A stretch of DNA of 64,000 nt from Mesorhizobium loti (GTDB taxonomy: Bacteria > Pseudomonadota > Alphaproteobacteria > Rhizobiales > Rhizobiaceae). Of the stretch, positions 11,280 through 19,617 are shown piece by piece. Each line of letters starts with the position of its first letter. The stretch's first letter is position 1. The stretch covers positions 6,123,020 through 6,187,019 of the forward strand of contig AP017605.1 of the NCBI GenBank assembly GCA_002356515.1, in the 5' to 3' direction. The notes beneath the pieces were generated by a model. That model worked only from the letters and a program-made list of their open reading frames with translations, did not search any database and was not told the origin of the DNA. A program made the translations under genes and the position numbers.

Positions 11280-12569
11280 ATGCGACTAGGCGGACGGCTG
11301 GCTGCGGCCATCGAAGTGCTGGAGGACATTGGCCGGCGTCACCGGCCGGTGGCCGATGCGCTGAAGGATTGGGGCCTGTCGCACCGCTTCGCCGGCGGCG
11401 GTGATCGCGCGGCGATCGGCAACATCGTCTACGACGCGCTGCGCCACAAGCGCTCGGCCGGTTGGCTGCTCGGCGAAGACACGCCGCGCGCCATCGGCTT
11501 CGGCGCATTGCTGCTCGAATGGGGCCAGACGGCGCAGTCGCTCAACGACGCGCTCGACGGCGACAAGTTCGCGCCGCCGCTGCTCAGCGCCACCGAGCTC
11601 CAGACGATCGCCGGGCGCCGGCTTGCCGACGCACCGGGCGCGGTGCGGGCCGACATACCCGATTGGTGCGAACCGCTTTTCAAACGGGCCTTCGGTGAGG
11701 CATGGGTCGGGGAGGGCGCGGCGCTGGCGACACGCCCGCCGCTCGACATCAGGGTCAACACGCTGCAGGCCGATCGCGCCAAGGTGCTCAAGGAGCTAGC
11801 CGATACAGGAGCGCAGCCCGCGCGGATCGCGCCGCTCGGCATCCGCATTGCGCCCATCGACGGCGATGGCAGGCACCCCAACGTGCAGTCGGAGCCGGCC
11901 TTCCAGAAAGGCTGGTTCGAGGTACAGGACGAGGGCTCGCAAATAGCGGCAACGCTTGCCGGCGCCGAAGCCGGCATGCAGGTGCTCGACTTCTGCGCCG
12001 GCGCCGGCGGCAAGACACTGGCGCTGTCGGCTGCGATGGACAATCGCGGCCAGATCTTCGCCCACGATGCCGAAAAGGCGCGGCTGGCGCCGATCTTCGA
12101 CCGCATCCGCCGTTCGGAAAACCGCAATGTGCAGGTCGTCACCAAGCCGGCTGAACTCAGCCCCCTCGCCAACCATATGGACATCGTACTGGTCGACGCA
12201 CCTTGCACCGGCAGCGGCACCTGGCGGCGCCGTCCCGATGCCAAATGGCGGCTGACGCAAAGGCAGCTCGACGCCCGCAAGGGCGAACAGTCGGCAATCC
12301 TCGATGCCGCCAAACTGTATGTCAAACCCGGCGGCCTGCTGGTCTACATCACCTGCTCGGTGTTCGACGAGGAGAATGGCGAGCAGATCGCGGCATTTCG
12401 CGAGCGGCACAAAGGCTTTGCCCCGGTTGATCATCGCGCGTTGTGGGACGGCCATTTTCCGGGCCATGAGGCGGCCGCGCGGATCGGCTCCGCCGGCGAT
12501 GTTTCGCTGTCGCCATTGCTGAGCGGAACCGACGGGTTTTATTTCTGCGCCATGCGCAAGGCGAGTTGA
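11280..12569 (+). CDS. RsmB/NOP-family rRNA (cytosine-C5) methyltransferase
   Basis: A 429-aa enzyme that transfers a methyl group from SAM to C5 of a cytosine in rRNA. The N-terminal NusB-like RNA-binding helical part spans about 1-140, followed by the catalytic domain. SAM motif I is VLDFCAGAGGKTLAL (residues about 237-251), the first conserved Cys is in DAPCTGSGTWRRRPD, and the catalytic Cys in YITCSVFDEENGEQ. These two cysteines define the family. RsmB itself (m5C967 of 16S rRNA) is the best guess, but alphaproteobacteria carry several paralogues, so no symbol is given. The stop lies 75 bases before tspO. Confidence 0.88.
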   Translation: MRLGGRLAAAIEVLEDIGRRHRPVADALKDWGLSHRFAGGGDRAAIGNIVYDALRHKRSAGWLLGEDTPRAIGFGALLLEWGQTAQSLNDALDGDKFAPPLLSATELQTIAGRRLADAPGAVRADIPDWCEPLFKRAFGEAWVGEGAALATRPPLDIRVNTLQADRAKVLKELADTGAQPARIAPLGIRIAPIDGDGRHPNVQSEPAFQKGWFEVQDEGSQIAATLAGAEAGMQVLDFCAGAGGKTLALSAAMDNRGQIFAHDAEKARLAPIFDRIRRSENRNVQVVTKPAELSPLANHMDIVLVDAPCTGSGTWRRRPDAKWRLTQRQLDARKGEQSAILDAAKLYVKPGGLLVYITCSVFDEENGEQIAAFRERHKGFAPVDHRALWDGHFPGHEAAARIGSAGDVSLSPLLSGTDGFYFCAMRKAS

Positions 12570-12643
12570 ACGCTGCCGTTGACAGGCAGCGATCATGCTC
12601 CAGTTGCAGATGCGCGGCGCCGAGCCGCCACGGGGTGGGACTC

Positions 12644-13096
12644 TTGAAGAAATATCCGTCGCTGCTGCTTTTCCTTGTCCTGGCGCTGGGCGGTGGCCTG
12701 CTGATCGGTTACGCGACCTTGCCGGGCGCCTGGTACGCATCGCTGGCCAAGCCGCCCTTCAATCCGCCCAACTGGGTCTTTGGGCCTGCCTGGACACTGC
12801 TCTATGTGCTGATCGCCGTGGCCGGCTGGCGAACATGGGTGCGAGAACCCAAGGGAACAGCGATGAAGGTCTGGGGCATCCAGCTCGCTCTGAATTTCGC
12901 GTGGTCGCCAACCTTCTTCGGCGCCAAGATGATGGGACCTGCCTTGGTCGTCATTGCGCTTCTTCTCGCGAGCATCTTGCTGTTCATCGCCAGCGCCTGG
13001 AACCGCGACCGGCTGTCCAGCTGGCTGTTTGTGCCTTACGCGGCCTGGGTGGCGTTCGCCACTCTGCTCAACGCCTCGCTTCTCTGGTTGAACTAG
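12644..13096 (+). CDS. tspO: TspO/MBR family tryptophan-rich sensory protein
   Basis: A 150-aa inner-membrane protein of five TM helices, related to the mitochondrial benzodiazepine receptor. Bacterial TspO binds porphyrins and affects tetrapyrrole traffic and photosynthesis or stress genes. Diagnostic segments are WYASLAKPPFNPPNWVFGPAWTLLY and the later ALNFAWSPTFFG. I prefer the TTG at 12644 (MKKYPSLLLF, with GTGGGA just upstream), because homologues begin there; GTG at 12635 is an alternative, and the stretch back to 12566 overlapping the methyltransferase end is not homologous. Confidence 0.85.
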   Translation: MKKYPSLLLFLVLALGGGLLIGYATLPGAWYASLAKPPFNPPNWVFGPAWTLLYVLIAVAGWRTWVREPKGTAMKVWGIQLALNFAWSPTFFGAKMMGPALVVIALLLASILLFIASAWNRDRLSSWLFVPYAAWVAFATLLNASLLWLN

Positions 13097-13195
13097 GACG
13101 CTCGCATTGTCGTTTTGTTGCAGTGCAGCAAAAGCATTTGCCTGCCGCTCGTGCCTCTGCGATAAGATTTTCCGGCAAAACTGAAGGCATCAGCG

Positions 13196-13654
13196 ATGGC
13201 AGCAAAGATCGTACCGGCTCCGGACTATGAGGATCGCGTTAGGGCATCCTTCGCCCGCCAGCAGGCGATGGCGACGATCGGCGCCGAACTGACATTGGTG
13301 ACCCCCGGCATCATCGAGATCGAGATGCCCTATTCAGCCGCCTTGACCCAGCAGCATGGTTTTCTCCACGCTGGCGTCATCTCGACCGCGCTCGACTCGG
13401 CCTGCGGTTACGCGGCATTCTCGCTGATGCCGGAGAATTCCGGCGTGTTGACCATCGAATTCAAGGTCAACCTACTGGCGCCGGGCAGGGGCGAACGTTT
13501 TCTGTTCCGTGGCTCGGTGACCAAGCCCGGACGCACCATCATCGTTGCTGACGGCCAGGCCTATGCCTTCGCCGCCGACGGCGAGGCCAAGCTGATCGCC
13601 ACCATGACCGGCACGATGATGACGGTGCTGGGCCGGGATGGCATCGCGGGGTGA
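13196..13654 (+). CDS. PaaI-family hotdog-fold thioesterase
   Basis: A 152-aa single-domain hotdog protein of the 4HBT/PaaI group, expected to hydrolyse acyl-CoA thioesters in the cytosol. The core helix motif HGFLHAGVISTALDSACGYAA (about residues 55-75) carries the conserved HGG-like turn and an acidic catalytic candidate, Asp in LDSACG. Ribosome binding site GAAGG lies eight bases before the ATG. It ends 4 bases before the next gene, so the two are probably co-transcribed. The substrate is not predictable. Confidence 0.87.
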   Translation: MAAKIVPAPDYEDRVRASFARQQAMATIGAELTLVTPGIIEIEMPYSAALTQQHGFLHAGVISTALDSACGYAAFSLMPENSGVLTIEFKVNLLAPGRGERFLFRGSVTKPGRTIIVADGQAYAFAADGEAKLIATMTGTMMTVLGRDGIAG

Positions 13655-13658
13655 TCCG

Positions 13659-14324
13659 ATGGGAAACGTTACGCGAATTGGCGGCAAGGATGTCCTCTTC
13701 GTCATGGCGGCGCAGGCTGAATACGGTCCGCATCTGCAAAAACTGGTCACGCCGCTGATGACGGGTGTCGGCCCGGTCGAAGCCGGTGTCCGGCTCGGCG
13801 CCGAACTCTCCTGGTTGAAATCCGAGAAGGCGTTGCCGGACCTTGTTGTCTCGCTCGGCTCCGCCGGCAGCCGGACCTTGGAACAGACCGAAATCTATCA
13901 GGCCGTCTCCGTCAGCTATCGCGACATCGATGCCTCGCCGCTGGGTTTCGAGAAAGGCGCGACACCGTTTCTCGATCTTCCTGTCACGGTGCCGCTGCCG
14001 TTTCGTATTCCCGAGATCAGGCAAGCGACGTTGTCGACCGGCGGTGCCATCATCACCGGCGCTGCCTATGATGCAATCGCCGCCGACATGGTCGACATGG
14101 AGACCTTCGCCTGCCTGCGCGCCTGCCAGCTGTTCGATGTCCCCCTGATCGGGCTGCGCGGCATTTCCGACGGCGCGGCTGATCTCAGGCATGTCGGCGA
14201 CTGGACCGAATATCTGCATGTCATCGACGAGAAGCTGGCCGACGCCGTCATGCGCCTCGAACAGGCGATCGGCTCGGGTCTGCTCCGGGCGGATTCACCC
14301 CGAGCCGAGACGAGACTCGTCTGA
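13659..14324 (+). CDS. 5'-methylthioadenosine/S-adenosylhomocysteine nucleosidase-like phosphorylase-family protein
   Basis: A 221-aa member of the PNP_UDP_1 family that removes adenine from MTA or SAH. Recognisable parts are VVSLGSAGS (ribose/phosphate-binding Gly-rich strand), ADMVDMETFA (the Met-Glu that holds the ribose hydroxyls) and LRGISDGA (with the catalytic Asp of the RxISD motif). The ATG at 13659 is preferred to 13638, which would overlap the thioesterase. It may recycle SAM by-products. It is somewhat divergent from E. coli Pfs, so it may act on another purine nucleoside. Confidence 0.8.
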   Translation: MGNVTRIGGKDVLFVMAAQAEYGPHLQKLVTPLMTGVGPVEAGVRLGAELSWLKSEKALPDLVVSLGSAGSRTLEQTEIYQAVSVSYRDIDASPLGFEKGATPFLDLPVTVPLPFRIPEIRQATLSTGGAIITGAAYDAIAADMVDMETFACLRACQLFDVPLIGLRGISDGAADLRHVGDWTEYLHVIDEKLADAVMRLEQAIGSGLLRADSPRAETRLV

Positions 14325-14379
14325 AAGTCAGCCTACGCAACCCATTGCGCCGACTCATTTCTTTCTCTAAACGCTCGCC

Positions 14380-15942
14380 ATGAAAACAGCCAATCATCCC
14401 GACACCGTCCTGATTGTCGATTTCGGCAGCCAGTTCACCCAGCTCATCGCCCGCCGCATCCGCGAGGCCGGCGTGTTTTCCGAGATCGTGCCGTTCCAGT
14501 CGGCCGAAGCCGCGTTCAAACGCATCAATCCCAAAGCCGTCATCCTGTCGGGCGGTCCCGCGTCGACATCGGATATCGGCAGCCCGCGCGCGCCGCAGAT
14601 CGTTTTCGATGCCGGCGTGCCGGTGCTCGGCATCTGCTACGGCCAGATGGCCATGTGCGTGCAGATGGGCGGTGTCGCCGAAAGCTCCAACCATCGCGAG
14701 TTCGGCCGTGCCTTCGTCGAGATCGAGAAGGACAGCCCGCTGTTCGACGGCCTTTGGGCCACCGGCCAGCGCCATCAGGTGTGGATGAGCCATGGCGACC
14801 GCGTCATCGCCTTGCCGCCGGGTTTTCAGGTGTTCGGCAAGTCGGAAAGCTCGCCCTTCGCCATTTTCGGCAATGTCGAGCGCAAGATGTACGGCATCAT
14901 GTTCCATCCGGAAGTGGTTCACACGCCCGATGGCGCCAGGCTGCTCAGGAACTTCGTCCACAACATTGCCGGCATCGAGGGCGATTGGACGATGCGCGCC
15001 TACCGCGAACACGCGGTCGAGGCGATCCGCAAGCAGGTCGGCAAGGGCAAGGTCATCTGCGCGTTGTCGGGCGGTGTGGATTCTTCGGTCGCCGCGCTTT
15101 TGATCCACGAGGCGGTCGGCGACCAGCTGACCTGCATCCTCGTCGACCATGGCCTGATGCGCAAGGACGAGGCGGCCGGCGTGGTGGCGATGTTCCGCCA
15201 GCACTACAATCTGCCGCTGATCCTGGTCGATGCCTCGGAAAAATTCATCTCGGCGCTGGAAGGCGAGGTTGACCCGGAGAAGAAGCGCAAGACCATCGGC
15301 CGGCTGTTCATCGAAGTGTTCGAGGAAGAGGCCAAGAAACTCGGCGGTGCCGATTTTCTGGCGCAAGGCACGCTCTATCCCGACGTGATCGAAAGCGTCT
15401 CCTTCACCGGCGGCCCGTCGGTGACCATCAAGTCGCACCACAATGTCGGCGGCCTGCCTGCGCGCATGAACATGCAACTGGTCGAGCCGCTGCGCGAACT
15501 GTTCAAGGATGAGGTGCGGGCGCTGGGCAAAGAGCTTGGCCTGCCCGAAAGCTTCATCGGCCGCCACCCATTCCCGGGACCGGGCCTTGCCATACGCTGC
15601 CCGGGCGGCATCACCCGCGAGAAGCTGGAGATCCTGCGCGAGGCCGATGCCATCTATCTCGACGAGATCCGCAAGGCCGGTCTCTACGACGCCATCTGGC
15701 AGGCCTTCGCCGTACTGCTGCCGGTGCAGACCGTCGGCGTGATGGGCGACGGCCGCACCTACGAATTCGTCTGTGCGCTACGCGCCGTCACCTCGGTCGA
15801 CGGCATGACGGCGGATTTCTACCACTACGACATGGCCTTCCTGGGCGCCGCCGCCACGCGCATCATCAACGAAGTCCGCGGCATCAACCGCGTCGTCTAC
15901 GACGTCACGTCGAAGCCGCCTGGTACGATCGAGTGGGAATGA
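14380..15942 (+). CDS. guaA: GMP synthase (glutamine-hydrolysing)
   Basis: A 520-aa housekeeping enzyme converting XMP to GMP. The glutamine amidotransferase half has the nucleophile Cys86 in [10 protein letters not shown] and the His-Glu pair in FHPEVVHTP (about 176). The ATP pyrophosphatase half begins with the P-loop ALSGGVDSS (about 228), and the dimerisation domain has [17 protein letters not shown]. Full length and intact down to the conserved C-terminal TIEWE. Its 3' end is a known integration site of genomic islands, and an integrase gene begins 295 bases downstream; the element restores or keeps the reading frame. Confidence 0.98.
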   Translation: MKTANHPDTVLIVDFGSQFTQLIARRIREAGVFSEIVPFQSAEAAFKRINPKAVILSGGPASTSDIGSPRAPQIVFDAGVPVLGICYGQMAMCVQMGGVAESSNHREFGRAFVEIEKDSPLFDGLWATGQRHQVWMSHGDRVIALPPGFQVFGKSESSPFAIFGNVERKMYGIMFHPEVVHTPDGARLLRNFVHNIAGIEGDWTMRAYREHAVEAIRKQVGKGKVICALSGGVDSSVAALLIHEAVGDQLTCILVDHGLMRKDEAAGVVAMFRQHYNLPLILVDASEKFISALEGEVDPEKKRKTIGRLFIEVFEEEAKKLGGADFLAQGTLYPDVIESVSFTGGPSVTIKSHHNVGGLPARMNMQLVEPLRELFKDEVRALGKELGLPESFIGRHPFPGPGLAIRCPGGITREKLEILREADAIYLDEIRKAGLYDAIWQAFAVLLPVQTVGVMGDGRTYEFVCALRAVTSVDGMTADFYHYDMAFLGAAATRIINEVRGINRVVYDVTSKPPGTIEWE

Positions 15943-15955
15943 TTCAGACCCACTC
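15931..15955. other. probable attachment-site core (attL) at the guaA 3' end
   Basis: The last codons of guaA and the following bases form an inverted repeat: GAGTGGG at 15931-15937 and CCCACTC at 15949-15955, with 11 bases between them. Tyrosine integrases placed next to guaA recombine at this conserved 3' end. The exact core and crossover cannot be set without the other junction, which is not in the window. Confidence 0.5.
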
Positions 15956-16057
15956 AAACGCCGCCGAAACTACGCCAATCTGCGACGTAACATACTGAAA
16001 ACAAAAATATAACTCTCCAAAGACAATCAGCGCCAATCGGTACGCAGAGATTGGCTG

Positions 16058-16222
16058 TGACGGACCGCCTGGCGGGTCGCATACATATTGCCCACCCGAA
16101 ATTTTCTGAGTACCGTCACAGTCAATGAGGCCAGTGACGGTACTTTTTTGCCCAATAAGGCATTGAAGTAAAAAGAAATTTTCTGCCGAGAAGCCTCAAA
16201 ATTGTACTGACGGTACTTTTTT
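16058..16222 (+). repeat. repeated TGACGG elements upstream of the integrase
   Basis: A 15-base direct repeat (TGACGGTACTTTTTT) occurs at 16136-16150 and 16208-16222. A third, shorter TGACGG copy is at 16058-16063, and an inverted copy is at 16110-16120. Spacings are 78 and 72 bases. They may be arm-type integrase binding sites or an operator of the integrase promoter. Confidence 0.55.
16110..16150 (+). terminator. hairpin with T-tract between guaA and the integrase
   Basis: A perfect 11-bp stem (16110-16120 against 16135-16145), a 14-base loop and a run of T to 16150: a good rho-independent terminator. It could end guaA transcription and insulate the integrase gene. The same sequence is also part of the repeated TGACGG motif described separately. 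Confidence 0.65.
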
Positions 16223-16237
16223 CAGGAGGCAGTAGGC

Positions 16238-17494
16238 ATGCTGACGGATGCCGCCCTTAAGGCGCTGAAACCAAAACAGAAAATCTACAAGATTGCAGAC
16301 CGTGACGGCATGTACATCCGGGTCATGCCCAGTGGCGCCATCTCGTTTCGGCTGGATTACAGGCTCAACGGGCGTCGCGAGACGGTCTATCTCGGCAGGT
16401 ATGGGCGGGACGGAATCTCGCTCGCCTTGGCTCGAGAGAAGTGCCTTGACGCGAAGCGCGCTATTCGCGAGGGACGATCGCCGGCCATCGAGAAGCAACG
16501 CGAAAAGCGCCGCTTGAAAGAGGCCAAGAGTTTTGGCGAGTTCGGGGAGAAGTGGCTCACAGCCGCGCCGATGGCCGACAGCACGCGCGCCATGCGGCGC
16601 TCCATCTTTGAGCGAGAGCTTCTTCCGGTCTGGCGCAATCGCCTCCTGACGGAGATCACTCCGGACGATCTACGAGCCCACTGTGTCAGCATCGTCGAAC
16701 GTGGTGCTCCTGCGACCGCTATCCACGTAAGAGATATCCTGAAGCAGATTTACGGCTTTGCGATCCTGCACGGAGAGAAGGTGGCCAACCCGGCCGATGA
16801 AGTTGGGCCCGCATCGATCGCTACGTTCGTGCCGAAGGACCGCTCGCTTTCGCCCTCGGAAATTCGCGTGATGCTGAAACAACTGGAGCACGTCGCCACA
16901 CTTCCCACGATCCGTTTGGGCATGCGGCTTTATCTGCTCACCATGGTGCGCAAGAGCGAGCTGCAGGACGCGGTATGGGACGAGGTCGATTTCGAAAATG
17001 CGGTCTGGACAATTCCAAAGGAACGCATGAAGCGGTCGAAAGCGCACAACGTCTATCTGTCGCGCCAGGCGCTCGACATCATGATCGCCCTGAAGACCTG
17101 TGCGGGAAATTCCAGATACCTCCTTCCATCGCGGTACGATGCGGATGCTCCGATGTCGCGCGCCACGTTTAATCGGATCACCTACGCCGTCGTCGAACGG
17201 GCGAAGGCGAACGGACTGCCTCTGGAGCCGTTTACGGTTCATGACCTGCGGCGTACGGGCTCGACCTTGTTGAATGAACTTGGCTTCAACAGCGATTGGA
17301 TCGAGAAATGTCTGGCGCACGAGGACGGGCGCTCGTCGCGAGGTGTCTACAACAAGGCTGAGTATGAAGTTCAACGCCGGCACATGATGCAGGAATGGTC
17401 GGACATCATTGATGCCTGGGTGGATGCCAAGACGCACCTGCCGACTCTCATCCCGCCGTCGATGCCGATCCTGGCGCCCGATCCGGCGCTTTAA
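16238..17494 (+). CDS. tyrosine-type site-specific integrase, P4 family (IntG-like)
   Basis: A 418-aa recombinase with the N-terminal DUF4102 arm-binding domain (residues 1-85), a SAM-like core-binding domain and the C-terminal catalytic domain. The catalytic residues are present: Arg238 in MVRKSEL, a Lys in MKRSKAHNVYL, His335 and Arg338 in VHDLRR, His361 in LAHEDG and the nucleophile Tyr371 in GVYNKAEY. So it looks active. Its position right behind guaA, pointing away from it, matches integrases that use guaA as target; in tripartite Mesorhizobium ICEs this role belongs to IntG (recalled from literature). A strong AGGAGG lies ten bases before the ATG. Confidence 0.93.
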   Translation: MLTDAALKALKPKQKIYKIADRDGMYIRVMPSGAISFRLDYRLNGRRETVYLGRYGRDGISLALAREKCLDAKRAIREGRSPAIEKQREKRRLKEAKSFGEFGEKWLTAAPMADSTRAMRRSIFERELLPVWRNRLLTEITPDDLRAHCVSIVERGAPATAIHVRDILKQIYGFAILHGEKVANPADEVGPASIATFVPKDRSLSPSEIRVMLKQLEHVATLPTIRLGMRLYLLTMVRKSELQDAVWDEVDFENAVWTIPKERMKRSKAHNVYLSRQALDIMIALKTCAGNSRYLLPSRYDADAPMSRATFNRITYAVVERAKANGLPLEPFTVHDLRRTGSTLLNELGFNSDWIEKCLAHEDGRSSRGVYNKAEYEVQRRHMMQEWSDIIDAWVDAKTHLPTLIPPSMPILAPDPAL

Positions 17495-17617
17495 CTGGAC
17501 GAGACCGTGCCGGGCGGGAATGCTCAGAGATTGGCCAGCGGACTTAGCGGCGCCATGGGTCCGCCGCGGCGGCAAATGCGCCCGAACGAAATGCTTATCG
17601 ACACCGCACCGAGGCGC

Positions 17618-17899
17618 TTACGGTATTTGTGCCCGCTCTTGCGCCCTGGCAGGAGAGGTTTTCCGTAAACTCACATCGGGAGGGCTAGCTCGGGGGATCG
17701 GAACTGTCCTGCGAGCCTGGAGCCAGGCTTCAACTTCGGCCAGATCCCAAACAACGCACCGAGGGGTGAGAGCGAAGCGTCGTGGAAATTGCCCGCGTTG
17801 CTCCATTTCATAGATTGTGCTGTCGGCCAAAGGTACGATTTCGCGCAGCTCCTTGCGGCGGATCGTTCGCCTTGTTGCACTTTTCGCGGGACCAGTCAT
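17618..17899 (-). CDS. AlpA-like excisionase / recombination directionality factor
   Basis: A 93-aa DNA-binding protein with a winged-helix of the AlpA/MerR-like type: RKELREIVPLADSTIYEMEQRGQFPRRF is followed by VWDLAEVEAWLQ, the standard AlpA layout. Such proteins bend the attachment site and tip integrase toward excision (Rdf/Xis). The ATG at 17899 begins MTGPAKSATRR, with GGAGGA upstream; the 27 residues before it are not homologous. It faces the integrase gene end to end (124-base gap), and its promoter lies in the 493-bp spacer shared with ardC. A FseA-like activator at 30581-31331 is the expected regulator, by analogy with rdfS of ICEMlSymR7A. Confidence 0.85.
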   Translation of the reverse strand: MTGPAKSATRRTIRRKELREIVPLADSTIYEMEQRGQFPRRFALTPRCVVWDLAEVEAWLQARRTVPIPRASPPDVSLRKTSPARAQERAQIP

Positions 17900-18392
17900 G
17901 GCGTCATTCCTCCATCGCTGAGGACGCGATTGAAGCCGATAGTCTTCAAGGGTGAAACGGCTGGAAGCCGCCAAGCGCATTCAGGGCGGTGATTTCGTAG
18001 ATATCGGATAGTGAGGGATAACTATGGCCCGGATCGACCATTCGTCATGCGCGGCGAATCGCTTCCTGCTCTGTTGTCAGCGTAGCAAGCGAGATTTCAT
18101 ATGGCGCCCTTCGCCGGGGGCGGTCGGTCCCGCATCCCGCCTCACGGCGGCGCTATGCTGATGCTCCTTCGGCCGCCCTGTTGAACCGGTCTCAGGGCCA
18201 CGAACTTGCTCCAGCACCGAACTGACTTGGTCGCAATGACGGACATTTCGGTGCTTCCGCTTTGTACGCCGTTTTTCATTCGGTCGGGAGCGCAGGGGCT
18301 CTCCCGACGGAGAGTTAGAGGATGGGGCGGGTTTTTCCCGACGGGTTGAAAGCGGAAGGAAAGGCCTTCGGCGCCCGTCGCGGAGAACCGCA
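17900..18392. other. divergent spacer between the excisionase and ardC genes
   Basis: 493 bases without a supported gene. Its right end carries a leader with purine-rich sequence and the shared 15-mer at 18373-18387. The left end should hold the excisionase promoter. Short open frames here lack ribosome binding sites and family features. Confidence 0.5.
18373..18387 (+). repeat. conserved leader 15-mer, copy 1, including the ardC ribosome binding site
   Basis: GCCCGTCGCGGAGAA, identical to 19598-19612. In both cases it ends 5 bases before an ATG and its GGAG serves as ribosome binding site (spacing 7). A GACGGGTTGA motif about 35 bases upstream also occurs before the helicase gene (21829 region). 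Confidence 0.6.
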
Positions 18393-19355
18393 ATGTCTGT
18401 CCCGACCAATCGAGCCCATGCCGCCGCCGACCGTTCGAATCTCTACGACGAGATCACCGGGAAGATAATTGTCGAGCTGGAAGCGGGTCGTTTTCCTTGG
18501 GTTCAGCCATGGGGGACGTCTGCGGCAAATGCGTCGCTCTGCCTGCCGCAAAATGCCAGCACGCATCGCCCGTACAGCGGGATTAACGTGCTTATCCTGT
18601 GGGGTGCGGTCGTCGAGCGCGGGTTCCCAACACAGAATTGGATAACCTATCGACAGGCATTCGCACTCGGCGGGAATGTCCGTAGAGGCGAACGCGGGAC
18701 AACGGTCGTTTATGCCGATCGTTTTGTCCCGGATTACGAGAAGAAGCGCGCTCGCGAGACGGGCGAGGAAGCTCAAGTCATCCCATTCCTCAAGCGCTTC
18801 ACGGTTTTCAACATCCAGCAATGTGAGGGGCTCCCGGATGAAGTCGCAGCTTCGGCTGCGCTGCCGGCGGGTACCCCGATCGAACCGCGTGTCGAGGCGC
18901 TGATCAAGGCTACCGGTATAGACTTTCGTATTGCCGGCGACAGGGCGTTCTATGTGCCTGCCCACGATTATATCCAGGTCCCTCCGCCCCAAGCTTACTT
19001 CGAGCCGATCAATTGGCATCGGACAGCCTTGCATGAGCTCGGAGATGCAACTGGTCACAGTTCACGCCTGGATCGCAAATTCTCCGGCTCTACCGCCTCC
19101 AGAAGATATGCGTTCGAGGAACTCGTGGCAGAAATCAACGCGGCGTTCTGCTGCGCAGCCCTGGGCATCGTCCCCACGGTTCGGCATGCGGACTATATCG
19201 GCTCATGGCTAGAGGTTCTGCGCGAGGACAATCGCGCCATCGTCCGTGCCGCCAGCCAGGCCAGCAAGGCGGCCGACTGGCTTCTCGGCCACCTGCCGGT
19301 GGAGGCCGAAGCATCCGTCGGGCTGGACGCAGGCAACGATAGATGCGCGGCATGA
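18393..19355 (+). CDS. ArdC-like antirestriction / zincin-type protein (DUF1738 family)
   Basis: A 320-aa protein with the N-terminal ArdC ssDNA-binding domain (residues 15-135, with the family block PYSGINVLILW) and a C-terminal metallopeptidase-like domain. ArdC proteins of plasmids protect incoming DNA from restriction during conjugation. The active-site helix reads HELGDATGH at residues 214-222, where homologues have HELxHxTGH: the second zinc-binding His is replaced by Asp218. This may abolish metal binding. The GGAG of a leader shared with the ParB gene lies seven bases before the ATG. First gene of the conserved element module. Confidence 0.88.
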   Translation: MSVPTNRAHAAADRSNLYDEITGKIIVELEAGRFPWVQPWGTSAANASLCLPQNASTHRPYSGINVLILWGAVVERGFPTQNWITYRQAFALGGNVRRGERGTTVVYADRFVPDYEKKRARETGEEAQVIPFLKRFTVFNIQQCEGLPDEVAASAALPAGTPIEPRVEALIKATGIDFRIAGDRAFYVPAHDYIQVPPPQAYFEPINWHRTALHELGDATGHSSRLDRKFSGSTASRRYAFEELVAEINAAFCCAALGIVPTVRHADYIGSWLEVLREDNRAIVRAASQASKAADWLLGHLPVEAEASVGLDAGNDRCAA

Positions 19356-19597
19356 CCTTCGCTGGCTCGAACAGCGCATGCGCCGTCCCGCCGATCGGCA
19401 TAGCCATCAGGTGCCAGCCGCACTTCGTCGATCCGCTTCAACAATCGGTTCATGTGGAGACAAGGTTCAGGCCGACATGCCTTCAGCCTGTACGCCCGGC
19501 TGTCGATCAACGGTGTGTCGGATCGTGCAGGCAAGGAGAGGGAGAGGGTTGGAGGGGTCTTGTGACGGGCTCAAGGCTGAGAGAGAGGCTCTCGGCG

Positions 19598-19612
19598 GCC
19601 CGTCGCGGAGAA
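19598..19612 (+). repeat. conserved leader 15-mer, copy 2, including the parB-like ribosome binding site
   Basis: Second exact copy of the 15-mer seen before ardC. The preceding 240 bases (19356-19597) hold no gene but are purine-rich (GAGAGAGGCTCTC, a small palindrome, lies just before it), similar in style to the leader of ardC. Confidence 0.6.
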
Positions 19613-19617
19613 GTTCA

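Noticed and set aside
14248..15567. 439-codon open frame opposite guaA
   Set aside because: Antisense shadow of guaA, His/Arg/Ala-rich, with no family features.
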